Position numbers and translations under genes: made by a program. Shown one piece after another: positions 27,444-36,420 of a DNA stretch of 64,000 bases. A model generated the notes under the pieces. It did no database searches. It saw nothing but the letters and a program-made list of their open reading frames with translations, and was not told the origin of the DNA. The stretch is from assembly GCF_900156605.1 (NCBI RefSeq), contig NZ_FTOA01000002.1:496001-560000 (forward strand). The letters are read 5' to 3'. Origin of the DNA: Insolitispirillum peregrinum (GTDB lineage Bacteria > Pseudomonadota > Alphaproteobacteria > Rhodospirillales > Rhodospirillaceae). Each line of letters opens with the position of its first letter. Positions within the stretch are counted from its first letter, which is position 1.

Positions 27444-27773
27444 GTGGAACAGCGTGAGCACTTCGACGAGATCAATGCGCTGGTTGCTTCGATTGCCAAG
27501 GCGCACGGTATTGAGGACAAGCAGGCCAGCACCGAGCTGGAAAGCGGCATCATCACGCTGGCCATGGAGCGGGACGAGAACGACGAGCGCTATATCTCGG
27601 CCATGCGCAGCGGGGTCGAAGCCCGCATTTATCAGGGCGTGATCCGCTATGCTCCGGGCGTGACCCCGCCGACCGCCCCCGCCGGGACTGATCAAGACGC
27701 TGTGGAGGTGGCTGCTGACGAGGGCGAAAGCTGTGGGGCCGGGTCGTCCTGCTGCGGTGGGCATCACCACTGA
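27444..27773 (+). CDS. Small helical protein with Cys/His-rich tail
   Basis: A 109-residue protein not assigned to a family. The N-terminal two-thirds is helical (FDEINALVASIAKAHG; ELESGIITLAMERDENDERYISAMRSGVEARI). An Ala/Pro/acidic linker then leads to ESCGAGSSCCGGHHH, three Cys and three His within fifteen residues, a likely metal-binding tail. The GTG at 27444 is preferred because AGGAAGGA lies 8 bp upstream; the ATG at 27435 falls inside that Shine-Dalgarno sequence. It follows the candidate RNA and its terminator, so an own promoter at 27336-27430 or read-through is needed. Confidence 0.65.
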   Translation: MEQREHFDEINALVASIAKAHGIEDKQASTELESGIITLAMERDENDERYISAMRSGVEARIYQGVIRYAPGVTPPTAPAGTDQDAVEVAADEGESCGAGSSCCGGHHH

Positions 27774-27899
27774 TCCCTCTGGTTTGTCGGCAGATGATCG
27801 GAACAAACCGTCTTTCCATAACCTCTCGGTAAGGACTGGGCCGTAAGCTGGTTCTTCGCCAGAGACAGGCAGCAGCGCGCAAAGGGTCAGCAGGCAATC

Positions 27900-29804
27900 G
27901 TGAGCAAGGAAACCCGTACCTACAAGACCGGCGAGTTCATCTATCAGGAAGGTGACGCCAGTGACTGCGCCTATATCATCGAGGCCGGACGGGTAGAGCT
28001 GCTCAAGAACGGTCCCTCGGGGCCGGCGCGTATCGGTGGCCTGAGCAAAGGCGAACTGCTGGGGGAAATGGGGGTTCTCGATCAGGGGCCGCGCAATACC
28101 TCGGCCCGGGCGGAAACCACCACCAAGCTGGAAGTGATCCCGCGCGCCGACTTCCTGAAAATGATCGAAAAGGATCCGCAGGCGGCGCTGAAAATCATGA
28201 CCCGTATGGCCAAGCGCCTGCGGGACAGTGACGAAAAGCTGGCCTCGACGCCCGCGCAATCCCCCAAAGCCCCGGTCACCACCTCGACCCCGCCGACACC
28301 TTCCCCCCTCAAGACCGGTGGGCAGGCGGCGTTGCCCGCTCCGCCAGTCGCTGGCGGGGCGCTGGTGCCGTTCATGCCCATCGACCCGCAGACGGTGCCG
28401 ATGCACCACCTGAATGCCTCGTTCCAGCGACAGGGTCTTCTCGACCGGCTGGTTGACGTGTTCCGCGGGGGCCGGACCGCCGCCCGCCGTCGTCCGCGCA
28501 CGGTGGCGATTACCTCGCTGTCGCTGGATGCGGAATACGACCAGCGCCCCTACCTGCTGGAAACGCTGTCCAATCTGGACGGATTGGTGACGCGGGCCAC
28601 CACCAACGATTTTCCGGCCCCACCAGAAGGCATTGCGGTGCGCGATTTGCGGCAGGCCCGCCTGCAGGCGCGTCCGTTGCAGGCGGCGGAAAAGGCCGAC
28701 GTACTGGTGTGGGGTGGTGAAGATGCCGAAGGTCGGGTGATCTCGATGTACTTCAGCAACAAGACCCTGCCGGATACCGACGAACCGGGGTTCTTCCCGC
28801 AGGACGCCCTGCTGGTGGTACCGGGCGATTTTGATGAAACCTGGGGCGCCCTGTTGCGCGGGGCGGCGATGGCCGCGGCGGCTGGCAAGCCCAGCACCGA
28901 TTATCCGTTGTTGCCGATTCTGGCCGAACAGGCGGCGGCGATTGCCTTGCAGCCTCCTTCCAGTCTGACCCCTGCTGAACAGGCGACCGTACGGGCGATG
29001 TTCGGGCACATTGCCGCACAGGCCGGGCTGGCCTTTGGCCGGACCCAGTTGATTGATGCGGCAATCCAGTGCTATCAGGCCGCCTTGCCCGACATGCCGC
29101 ATGAAACCACCGAAGACTGGGTTTCGCTGAACAAGGCACTGGGGCTGTTGCTGCTGGAACGGGCCGAGAAAACCAATGACGAAGGGGTGTTGCGGCGGGC
29201 TGCCGATGCCTTTACCAACGCCCTGTCCGGCATGCAGCGCAACCACGACCCGCGCGCGTGGGGCAACCTGCATGTGCGGCTGGGGGCGGTACAGTTCCGT
29301 ATTGATATGGTCAGCGGTGACGAACAGGCGCTGCGCGAGGCGCTGTCGCATTATCAAACCGCGCTGACCGCCTTTCCCCGCTTTGAAAGCCCATGGCGCT
29401 GGGCCGACGTGATGACCGCCATTGGTCAGGTGTTGCAGGTCTATGGCGATCACCTGAAGAACACCGATATTCTGCAAAAAGCGGTGGATGTCTGCCAGTC
29501 GGCGCTGGAAATCCGTTCTGCCGAGGCGTCGCCGCTGCTGTATGCCGCCACCCGCAACAACATGGGTTCGGCGCTGTTCCTGCTGGCACGTCATACCGGC
29601 GACCCGGAATACATGCGGCTGGCGGCGCTGTCGTTCCGCGATGCGCTGGCGGTGCATCGCTCGACCGGTTCAGGCGGGCCGCTGGCCCGCACCATCCTGA
29701 AAAACCTCGACCGTGCTGAAACCGCCCTCAACCGCATCGAAAACCGCCGGGTGGCGCAGCCGGTCTGGGCCGGTGGCGACCTGCCGGAAACGTCGCAGGA
29801 TTAG
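27900..29804 (+). CDS. Cyclic-nucleotide-binding domain protein with TPR-like C-terminus
   Basis: A 634-residue cytoplasmic protein starting at GTG (CAGG at 6-9 bp upstream). Residues 1-115 are a cNMP-binding beta-barrel: TGEFIYQEGDASDCAYIIEAGRVELL and the phosphate-binding cassette GELLGEMGVLDQGPRNTSA, with the Glu and Arg that bind cyclic nucleotides. A Pro/Thr-rich linker (120-150) leads to a domain of unknown type (165-330). A tetratricopeptide-like region then runs to the end (DAAIQCYQAALPD; LREALSHYQTALTAFPRFESPWRWADVMTAIGQVL; YAATRNNMGSALFLLA). There is no helix-turn-helix, so it is not a Crp-type regulator. It may be a scaffold responding to cAMP or cGMP. Confidence 0.8.
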   Translation: MSKETRTYKTGEFIYQEGDASDCAYIIEAGRVELLKNGPSGPARIGGLSKGELLGEMGVLDQGPRNTSARAETTTKLEVIPRADFLKMIEKDPQAALKIMTRMAKRLRDSDEKLASTPAQSPKAPVTTSTPPTPSPLKTGGQAALPAPPVAGGALVPFMPIDPQTVPMHHLNASFQRQGLLDRLVDVFRGGRTAARRRPRTVAITSLSLDAEYDQRPYLLETLSNLDGLVTRATTNDFPAPPEGIAVRDLRQARLQARPLQAAEKADVLVWGGEDAEGRVISMYFSNKTLPDTDEPGFFPQDALLVVPGDFDETWGALLRGAAMAAAAGKPSTDYPLLPILAEQAAAIALQPPSSLTPAEQATVRAMFGHIAAQAGLAFGRTQLIDAAIQCYQAALPDMPHETTEDWVSLNKALGLLLLERAEKTNDEGVLRRAADAFTNALSGMQRNHDPRAWGNLHVRLGAVQFRIDMVSGDEQALREALSHYQTALTAFPRFESPWRWADVMTAIGQVLQVYGDHLKNTDILQKAVDVCQSALEIRSAEASPLLYAATRNNMGSALFLLARHTGDPEYMRLAALSFRDALAVHRSTGSGGPLARTILKNLDRAETALNRIENRRVAQPVWAGGDLPETSQD

Positions 29805-29876
29805 CAGGGTGCGTTAAATGTGACGCCACAGTAGACGACGGTCAGTGGAAAAGCATGATCCTTTGGTTTCTTCCCG

Positions 29877-31709
29877 TTACCCCTGTTGCCGATGCCATAA
29901 GGCGGCATAGGCACCACCCCGCGCCAACAAGTCCTGATGCTGGCCGCGTTCGCTGATCCGGCCCTGCTCCAGCACCAGAATTTCGTCAGCATCAACGATG
30001 GTTGACAGGCGATGGGCGATCACCAGCGTGGTGCGGTGCTCGGCAACAGGGCGCAGGGCGGCCTGAATGTCGCGTTCGGTGTGGCTGTCGAGGGCGCTGG
30101 TGGCTTCGTCGAGAATCAGGATTTGCGGTTGCTTCAGCAGGGTGCGGGCGATGGCCACCCGCTGTTTTTCGCCACCTGACAGTTTCAGGCCGCGCTCGCC
30201 GACCATGCTGTCCAGTCCCTGCGGCAGCGAGGCGATGAAATCGCTCAACTGCGCCTGCTGCACAACGGCCTGAATCTCGTCCTCGCTGGCCGAGGGCCGA
30301 CCGTAGGCGATGTTGTAGCGCAGGGTGTCATTGAACAGCACGCAGTCCTGCGGCACCACCCCCATCAGGCGGCGCAGGTCATCCTGCCGCACGGCACGCA
30401 GGTCTTCTCCGGCCACCCGGATGGCCCCGCCGCTGACATCCCAGAAACGGAACAGCAGGCGCGAGAGGGTTGATTTGCCGCCGCCCGAGGCCCCGACCAG
30501 TGCCACCTTGCGGCCCGCCGGAATGCGGAACGAGACATCGTGCAGCACCGGACGGGCCGGGTCATAGGCAAAGCTGACCTGATCAAACACCACCTCGGGC
30601 GGGCTGTCGCAGCGCAAGGGGCGGGCATCGGGGGCATCGGCCACCTCGGGGGTCTGGTCGAGCAGGGTAAACAGGGTTTCCATGTCGATCAGGGCCTGTT
30701 TCAGCTCGCGGTACAGCATCCCGAGGAAGTTCAGCGGTAGGGCCATCTGGATCAGGTAGCTGTTGACCAGCACGAAGTCCCCGACGCTCATCGTCCCGGC
30801 GGCCACCCCTTGCGCGGCCATGGTCATCACTACCACCAGCCCCAGCGAGATGATCGCCCCCTGTCCGATGTTCAGGGCTGCCAGCGTACTTTTTGACCGC
30901 AGCGAGGCCCGTTCAAAGGACGACAGCGCCTGATCGAAACGGCGGGCTTCGTGGTCTTCGTTGTTGAAGTATTTGACCGTTTCAAAGTTCAGCAGGCTAT
31001 CGACCACCTTGGCCCCGGCCTCGGCGTCACTGCGGTTCATCGCCCGGCGGAATTTGGCCCGCCATTCGGTGACCAGCATGGTGAACAGGCCGTACAGGCC
31101 GATGGTCACCGCCGTGGCCAGAGCAAACCGCCAGTCGAGCAGGGTCCACAGGATGGTGCAGACAATCGCCAGTTCCAGCACGGTGGGGAACGAGCGGAAC
31201 ACCACCAGCCGCAGCATCAGTTCGATGCCGCGTGTCCCGCGTTCGATCACCCGCGACAGGCCGCCGGTCTGGCGTTCAAGGTGAAAGCGCAACGACAGCC
31301 GGTGCAGGTGGCGAAAGGCGTGCAACCCGACACTGCGCACCGCGCCCTCGCTGACGCGGGAAAAGACCAGATCCTGCACTTCGCTGAACACCAGTTGCAG
31401 GAAACGGGCACCACCATAGCCCAGCAGGATGGCCAGTGGCACGGTTGCCCACAGGGTTGCAGACTCGTCAACGGGTTGGACCGGTCGGGACAACTGGTCT
31501 ACCGCGGCCTTGTACAGCAAAGGAACCAGGGCCGTCGCGCCCTTGGCGCCGATCAGGCAGACCAGCGCGGCGACCATTCGCCAGCGCAGGGACCATTGCC
31601 CTTGCGGCCACAGATAGGGAAGCAGGCGAATCAGGGTGCGGGCTTCATGGCGGGGGCCACTGGCCGCCGGTGCGCCATCGTTCGGCGGCAGGGCATAACG
31701 GCTACGCAT
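29877..31709 (-). CDS. Atm1/HMT1-type ABC exporter (fused permease and ATPase)
   Basis: A 610-residue half-transporter that would act as a homodimer. Residues 35-330 hold six membrane helices with the Atm1-family GTRGIELMLRLVVFRSFPTVLEL and NFETVKYFNNEDHEARRFDQAL. The ATPase domain has GASGGGKST (Walker A), LSGGEKQRVAIARTLL (signature) and ILILDEATSALD (Walker B). The NYF-type YFNNE stretch is that of exporters of glutathione-bound metals or sulfur species. It lies 17 bp after the acidic membrane-protein gene at 31727 on the same strand, so the two are probably co-transcribed. No iron-sulfur genes are nearby. Confidence 0.93.
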   Translation of the reverse strand: MRSRYALPPNDGAPAASGPRHEARTLIRLLPYLWPQGQWSLRWRMVAALVCLIGAKGATALVPLLYKAAVDQLSRPVQPVDESATLWATVPLAILLGYGGARFLQLVFSEVQDLVFSRVSEGAVRSVGLHAFRHLHRLSLRFHLERQTGGLSRVIERGTRGIELMLRLVVFRSFPTVLELAIVCTILWTLLDWRFALATAVTIGLYGLFTMLVTEWRAKFRRAMNRSDAEAGAKVVDSLLNFETVKYFNNEDHEARRFDQALSSFERASLRSKSTLAALNIGQGAIISLGLVVVMTMAAQGVAAGTMSVGDFVLVNSYLIQMALPLNFLGMLYRELKQALIDMETLFTLLDQTPEVADAPDARPLRCDSPPEVVFDQVSFAYDPARPVLHDVSFRIPAGRKVALVGASGGGKSTLSRLLFRFWDVSGGAIRVAGEDLRAVRQDDLRRLMGVVPQDCVLFNDTLRYNIAYGRPSASEDEIQAVVQQAQLSDFIASLPQGLDSMVGERGLKLSGGEKQRVAIARTLLKQPQILILDEATSALDSHTERDIQAALRPVAEHRTTLVIAHRLSTIVDADEILVLEQGRISERGQHQDLLARGGAYAALWHRQQG

Positions 31710-31726
31710 GAGAAAAAAGACTGTCC

Positions 31727-33769
31727 TTATGACGGCAGCAGCGGACGGTCTCCATGGGGAACATCTTCTGATGCAGTGTGTTCGGGGGTGGCGTTACCGG
31801 GGGCGGGGGTGTCGTCGTCACTGTTCATCCGGCGCAAAACGTCGTGCAGCCGGGCCATCGATTCTTCCATGGTTTCCGTATCGGCGGCAAGGGCGGCGTA
31901 GGGCAGGTTCGGCTCGGACAGGCCTGGTGCAGGCAGGTCGGGGGCCACGGTTTCGGTGGTGACCGCATCGGCATGGCTGTCCATTGCCAGCATCTCCTCT
32001 GCATCCTCGATGTCCTGCACGGCGGCGGCGTCTTCGGGAGTTTCGGCCAGCGGCAGGGTCTGGTCAGGCGACAGGCCCGCGCTCAGGGTTTGCAGGTCGA
32101 AATCGTCGGCAATGAAATACTCTTCTTCCGCCTCTGCCTCTGCCACGGGGGTGGCGTCATCAACCAGCGCCGCCACCTGCTCTTCCAGCTCAAAGCCGTG
32201 GGCCACATCATCGCCATAGGCGGTCAGGACAAAGGCTTCCTCGTCTTCGTCATCGTCCAGCGGGGCATCATGGCTCCCAAGCGGGCTGTCGGCATACAGC
32301 GGGTCGGTATAGCCGCTGTCAACCAGCGGGGCGAGGGCGGGCGGCGAGGGGGCAACATCGTGGATCACCACCGGTTGCTCGGGAATGGTGTCTGCCGCGG
32401 AGGCAAAATCCTCATTCTGGCCGACGGTGACCAGCGGCGGTTCGTGGGAGCGAACGAATTGCGGTGCGGTAAAGGATTTCGGCGCATAGGCCGTGCGTTC
32501 CGCCCCGACGATCAGGGCGTCGTCGCTGTCCCCGCGTTGGCCTGCGTCGTTTTTCCTGGCCCCATAGCGCCCGGCCCCGCTTTGCCCGAACCCGCTCTGC
32601 CCTGACGCACTCTGCCCTGACCAGGTGCTCCGCCCGCCCGGAATTGGACGGCCATAGCCGCCAACGGTGGAGGCTGACGCGCTGAGGGGGCTGCTGTCTT
32701 CGGGGGTGGCGATCAGCGGGCGATAGGTACCATAGCCCACGGGGCGGTTTTCGTCGTGGTTGATGGAAAAGTCATGGCTGCCCGACAGGCCTTCCTGCGC
32801 CAGCGGCTCCGAGGCGTAATCATCCGGCAAGGCATGGAATCCGCTGCGCTGACGGGCCTGTTGCTCCAGCGTCTCCCGTTCCTGCACTTCGTCATGGGGA
32901 ACGCCGAAGTCGTCGGGGAAGTCTTCGACGCCAAAACGAGGGCGGATTTCGGGATCAGGGTCCAGCTGGAAGTCTTCGTCCACATAGCCCGCGACGGTTC
33001 CGACAGCCGGGGCATGGCTATCGGCATAGGAATCGCGGGGGATTTCCTCATAGCCCTGTCGCAGGCGCAAGGCGCGCAGGTTGACGGTGGCAAACAGGCT
33101 GTGCAGGCGGGCCAGCGGGCCGTCTTCCAGCACGGCGCGGGCCAGCTTGTCGGCATCGGTCTCGCGGAAACTTTCCAGCAGCAGGTCATAGCGGCGCAGG
33201 AACAACTGCAGCGCCGACGACGAGATTTCATCGTGGGCCAGCCGCTCGGCCAACAGGTCGGGGAAGTCTTCATAGGCTTCGGCGCGGGTCAGAAAGGCGT
33301 AGGAGAAGGCCCAGACATCCCCGGCCACCGTCCGCCCCCACAGTGTATCGGCTTCGTCCTGACTGATCATTCCCAGCCGCTCGGCCAGCACCGCTGCCTG
33401 ACCGTTCAGGTCCTTCAGCACCAGATCCATGCCGTCGATCACCGACCGCCGCCGACTTTCGCCCTGCATCTGGATCAGGGTGCGAACCTGTGCCTCGATC
33501 TGGTCCGACGCCCGCCGTTCCTGTACCACCATCTGTCGCAGGACGCTTTCCTGCCGGTGATTGGACAAGGTGGTCTGGATCAGCCCCAGCACCAGCCACA
33601 GCAGCGCCACCGGTCCGAAAACCCCAAAGGCGAACAGGGCCAGATCATTGGGCATCATCAGCAACAGGTTGTCCCAGCCGACAGAATTGCTGACATAGAG
33701 CAGTGCCCCGCCTAACCAGGCACAGGTCAGGACACCGGCAGCGATGAACAGGACGATCAGGCCGAGCAT
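31727..33769 (-). CDS. Large acidic membrane-anchored protein of unknown function
   Basis: A 680-residue protein that I do not recognise. Two N-terminal membrane segments (residues 3-27, 43-66) precede a probable coiled coil (70-110; LSNHRQESVLRQMVVQERRA) and a helical region to about 230. The rest is low in order and very acidic, with a Gln/Ser/Gly tract (GQSASGQSGFGQSGAG) near 390-405 and long Asp/Glu/Ala runs to the C-terminus (DDEDEEAFVLTAYGDDV). The ATG at 33769 has GGAGAAA upstream. It may be a flexible membrane scaffold. It precedes the Atm1-type exporter gene in the same direction (17 bp). Confidence 0.65.
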   Translation of the reverse strand: MLGLIVLFIAAGVLTCAWLGGALLYVSNSVGWDNLLLMMPNDLALFAFGVFGPVALLWLVLGLIQTTLSNHRQESVLRQMVVQERRASDQIEAQVRTLIQMQGESRRRSVIDGMDLVLKDLNGQAAVLAERLGMISQDEADTLWGRTVAGDVWAFSYAFLTRAEAYEDFPDLLAERLAHDEISSSALQLFLRRYDLLLESFRETDADKLARAVLEDGPLARLHSLFATVNLRALRLRQGYEEIPRDSYADSHAPAVGTVAGYVDEDFQLDPDPEIRPRFGVEDFPDDFGVPHDEVQERETLEQQARQRSGFHALPDDYASEPLAQEGLSGSHDFSINHDENRPVGYGTYRPLIATPEDSSPLSASASTVGGYGRPIPGGRSTWSGQSASGQSGFGQSGAGRYGARKNDAGQRGDSDDALIVGAERTAYAPKSFTAPQFVRSHEPPLVTVGQNEDFASAADTIPEQPVVIHDVAPSPPALAPLVDSGYTDPLYADSPLGSHDAPLDDDEDEEAFVLTAYGDDVAHGFELEEQVAALVDDATPVAEAEAEEEYFIADDFDLQTLSAGLSPDQTLPLAETPEDAAAVQDIEDAEEMLAMDSHADAVTTETVAPDLPAPGLSEPNLPYAALAADTETMEESMARLHDVLRRMNSDDDTPAPGNATPEHTASEDVPHGDRPLLPS

Positions 33770-33953
33770 GGATTTCTCCGTTCGGGGAACACGGGAATAA
33801 ACAGCAATCTACCCCATTCCGGGGCAGGGGGTGGGAGCGGGATAACCCGCATCGCATAGTCCATTGTGACTATGCAGTGCAAAAAAACCAAGCCCCCGCG
33901 CGTGCAAAAAAGAAAAAAGCTGTTCAATTTGCAGGCAAAAGCCCTGCCGACGA

Positions 33954-34334
33954 TCACCCCAGCGAGCGGAAGCTGCTTCCCGACCGGGCGACGGTAGCCC
34001 GCGCCAGTCCCATCAGGCCCAGCACAAAGCCGCCAGCCCCCAGGTCGGTGGTGTAAAAAATCAGCGCCAGACCGGCTGACATCAGGGTGAGCGCCGCCAG
34101 CAACAGGTGCGGGCGCAACAGGCCAACGAATCCCAGCACCAGCCCGACCCAGCCGAAAATCTGGAAGTGGAAGGCCTGCACCAGCACGCTGCGTGCCACA
34201 CAGACCGGCGTTTCGACCGCCGTCCGGCACAGTTCGGCCGAGGTCTGGTCTTCGACCCAGGTCAGCCGCAGCACGGCCGCAGCGAACATGACCGCCGCCG
34301 TCAGAAAGAGAATTTGCGTCTTTGGTGCTTTCAT
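33954..34334 (-). CDS. Small multi-pass membrane protein, unknown
   Basis: A 126-residue inner-membrane protein with four predicted helices: about residues 8-25 (ILFLTAAVMFAAAVLRL), 50-68 (VLVQAFHFQIFGWVGLVLGF), 74-90 and 96-112. Two Cys residues (ELCRTAVETPVCVARS) flank the first loop and may form a disulfide in the periplasm. The amphipathic tail (ARATVARSGSSFRSLG) is basic. No named family is evident. It is divergent from mtgA across 166 bp, with no close partner on its own strand. Confidence 0.6.
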   Translation of the reverse strand: MKAPKTQILFLTAAVMFAAAVLRLTWVEDQTSAELCRTAVETPVCVARSVLVQAFHFQIFGWVGLVLGFVGLLRPHLLLAALTLMSAGLALIFYTTDLGAGGFVLGLMGLARATVARSGSSFRSLG

Positions 34335-34500
34335 GGCCCGCTACTTGTCAACCAGATGGGTCCCGGCTCTTGCAAAGTGCGCTGTGCACCTGCAAATGGG
34401 GAAGAGAGCGCCACTTTTACAGAAACAGCCGCATTTTGCCACACCTTCCCCCGCCTTTTGCCCCGTGCCGGGCGCATGTTCCGTCCTGTGGGGCTGTCTG

Positions 34501-35208
34501 ATGGGCAAGCCACGGGAGATGATCCGCACGTTTGGCGGCTGGGTGCGCCGGGGCGTGATCGGGCTGGTGGCGCTGCTGGCGTTCGGGCCGCCGCTGGTGC
34601 TGGCGGTCTATCGCGTTGTCCCGCCGCCCGTTACCCCCTTGATGCTGTTGCGCAGCATCGAAGGCCAGCCGATCCGCAAGGACTGGACCCCGCTGGACAG
34701 GATATCTCCGGCGCTGGCCCGTTCGGTGATCGCGTCCGAAGACAATTTCTTTTGCCAGCACCGGGGCTTTGACCTGTCGGCCTTTCAGCAGGCGGTCGAA
34801 GGCTGGTGGCAGGGCAAGGGGCGGCGGGGCGGCAGCACCATCAGCCAGCAAACCGCCAAGAACCTGCTACTGTTGCCCAGCCGCACGGTTTTCCGCAAGG
34901 CACTGGAAGCCTATGCCACCATCTGGCTGGAACTGTTGTGGAGCAAGGAGCGAATCCTCGAGGTCTATCTGAACATCGCCGAATGGGGACCGGGGATTTA
35001 TGGTGCCGAAGCGGCGGCACAGGCCCATTTCAACCGCCCGGCGGCAAGCCTGACGGCCCGGCAGGCGGCAACGCTGGCGGTGGTTCTGCCCAATCCGCTG
35101 CGCTGGTCGGCGGCGCATCCGCCCGGCAGTCTGGTGCGACGGGCGGGGATGATTCAGGGCCGTGTTGCGCAGTTATCGCCGGACCTGCTGGAGTGCAGCG
35201 GGCCGTAA
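34501..35208 (+). CDS. mtgA: Monofunctional biosynthetic peptidoglycan transglycosylase
   Basis: A 235-residue membrane-anchored GT51 enzyme that polymerises lipid II into glycan strands. One N-terminal helix (about residues 17-38) is followed by the five GT51 motifs: SVIASEDNFFCQHRGFD (catalytic Glu), RRGGSTISQQTAKNLLLLPSR, KERILEVYLNIAEWG, GIYGAEAAAQAHFNRPAA and RQAATLAVVLPNP. There is no transpeptidase domain, hence monofunctional. I placed the start at the ATG at 34501; an ATG six codons later is possible. The frame stays open back to 34087, but that part is a shadow of the neighbouring minus-strand gene. Confidence 0.93.
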   Translation: MGKPREMIRTFGGWVRRGVIGLVALLAFGPPLVLAVYRVVPPPVTPLMLLRSIEGQPIRKDWTPLDRISPALARSVIASEDNFFCQHRGFDLSAFQQAVEGWWQGKGRRGGSTISQQTAKNLLLLPSRTVFRKALEAYATIWLELLWSKERILEVYLNIAEWGPGIYGAEAAAQAHFNRPAASLTARQAATLAVVLPNPLRWSAAHPPGSLVRRAGMIQGRVAQLSPDLLECSGP

Positions 35209-35221
35209 GTCAACACTAGGA

Positions 35222-35357
35222 CCGTGGGGCGCGGCTCCCCACCTCGCCGGGGCCGGCAGGCCCCGGACCCCGTTTTATTGAAATTAAAAGAAGAAATGGG
35301 GGTTTGGGGGAATTCCCCCAAAGGGGTGCGGGCGATAGCCTGCCCTTTTTCCCAACC
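35222..35357 (+). repeat. 3'-end intergenic repeat family 1, copy D
   Basis: This copy has GTGGGGC-gcg-GCTCCCC in place of the GGAGC hairpin, then GGGGCC-ggca-GGCCCC, then CCCC...A-rich...GGGG and CCCCCAAAGGGG, and a GGGCGATAGCC-like end. It lies between the convergent mtgA and SH3-domain genes. Confidence 0.75.
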
Positions 35358-35376
35358 ATCGGCCCCGAATCGGTGA

Positions 35377-35994
35377 TCAGTCAATCGTCTCGGCGCGATA
35401 GACGCCCCACACCTCATCGCGGCTCAGCCAGCCGTGATAGCCTTCGATTTCCACCTGACAATAGACGCTGTTGCGCGGGCATTTCAGCACCTTGCCGATC
35501 ACCCCCGGGCTCAGCCAGGCCACCGGGGTCGAGGCGTCGCTGTCTGTCCGGCGCAGCATCACCCGCGCCTTGTCCTTGCGGATGGTGACGGTGCGTTTCC
35601 CGGCCAGCATCGACTGGTGAACCCAGCCCTCGGCCCCTTCCGGGTCGCGGATTTTGCGCCAGACTTCGAATTCGGCGATCACTTCGACCGGCAGTTCACG
35701 CCGGTGATAGACCCATTCCACCGGATATTGCACACCGGGGCCGATGCGCATGTTGACCTCTTTGGTCCGTAACGACACAAAACGTGGCACCGGCAGGCCG
35801 CTGCCCTTGATGCCGCTGCCAACCTTGTCGCCTTCGCCGCTGCTTTCGCTGCCTTCCCCGACCGGGCCATCGGCAGGATCGGCGGCCCGCGCTGGCTCGT
35901 GCAGCAGCAGGGCGGCGAGCGCAGCCAGCATCAGAAGGGACAACAGGCGGGATGGCAGGCCTCGGGGCGCAAGGGCGGAAAGCATGTGCTGCAT
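35377..35994 (-). CDS. Exported bacterial SH3-domain protein (DUF1058/SH3_4-like)
   Basis: A 205-residue secreted protein. The N-terminal signal peptide (LPSRLLSLLMLAALAALLL...ARAADP) is followed by a Gly/Ser linker and two SH3-like stretches: SLRTKEVNMRIGPGVQYPVEWVYHRRELPVEVIAEFEVWRKI and RVMLRRTDS...AWLSPGVIGKVLKCPRNSVYCQVEIEGYHGWLSRDEVWG. The N-M-R-x-G-P-G and W-x-x-x-W elements are typical of bacterial SH3 domains that bind peptidoglycan or metal. The ATG at 35994 is tentative; a TTG at 36018 with AGG before it is an alternative. It is encoded next to mtgA, consistent with a cell-wall role. Confidence 0.8.
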   Translation of the reverse strand: MQHMLSALAPRGLPSRLLSLLMLAALAALLLHEPARAADPADGPVGEGSESSGEGDKVGSGIKGSGLPVPRFVSLRTKEVNMRIGPGVQYPVEWVYHRRELPVEVIAEFEVWRKIRDPEGAEGWVHQSMLAGKRTVTIRKDKARVMLRRTDSDASTPVAWLSPGVIGKVLKCPRNSVYCQVEIEGYHGWLSRDEVWGVYRAETID

Positions 35995-36420
35995 TGCGGA
36001 GAACGAACTTTCAGACAAGGGACCTGATCAAAGAGCGTATAGATAAAAAGGTGGATACGGGAGGCATTATACCGACTCGGAAGCACAATTCCAGCGCCCA
36101 CCAGCGGTTCCCTCGCATCCGGGGAGGGGCAACCGCTGCGGCAGGACGGACGGCATGGGTCTGCTCCAAACCCTGCCCCAGCCGAGGATCAGCGTTTCCG
36201 CCAAAAAGAGTGGCCGGGAAACAGGGGCGGAATCGTGCTGTGCTGCGGCATTGCGCCCTGTGCAATGCGGGAAGTGTGTCATCCGAAAGAAATATTATTC
36301 CGATAATTTATGATTTTGCGCACGAATCCGTCTTGCTGCCTCTGGACATTGTGGTGGGAGCTTGGTAAGCCAACAGGGAACCAAATTCGATCCTGTAACC
36401 TTGTCCCAGGGGAATCTTTC
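35995..36420. other. Gene-free control region ahead of the 2-hydroxyacid dehydrogenase
   Basis: This 426-bp divergent region between the SH3 gene and the dehydrogenase gene holds no believable reading frame. The parts at about 36035-36075 and 36285-36320 are A+T-rich and could contain promoters in the two directions, but no clear -35/-10 pair or operator was found. Confidence 0.4.

Noticed and set aside
34087-34500. Extension of mtgA by 138 codons upstream.
   Set aside because: It overlaps the divergent membrane-protein gene and has no family similarity.
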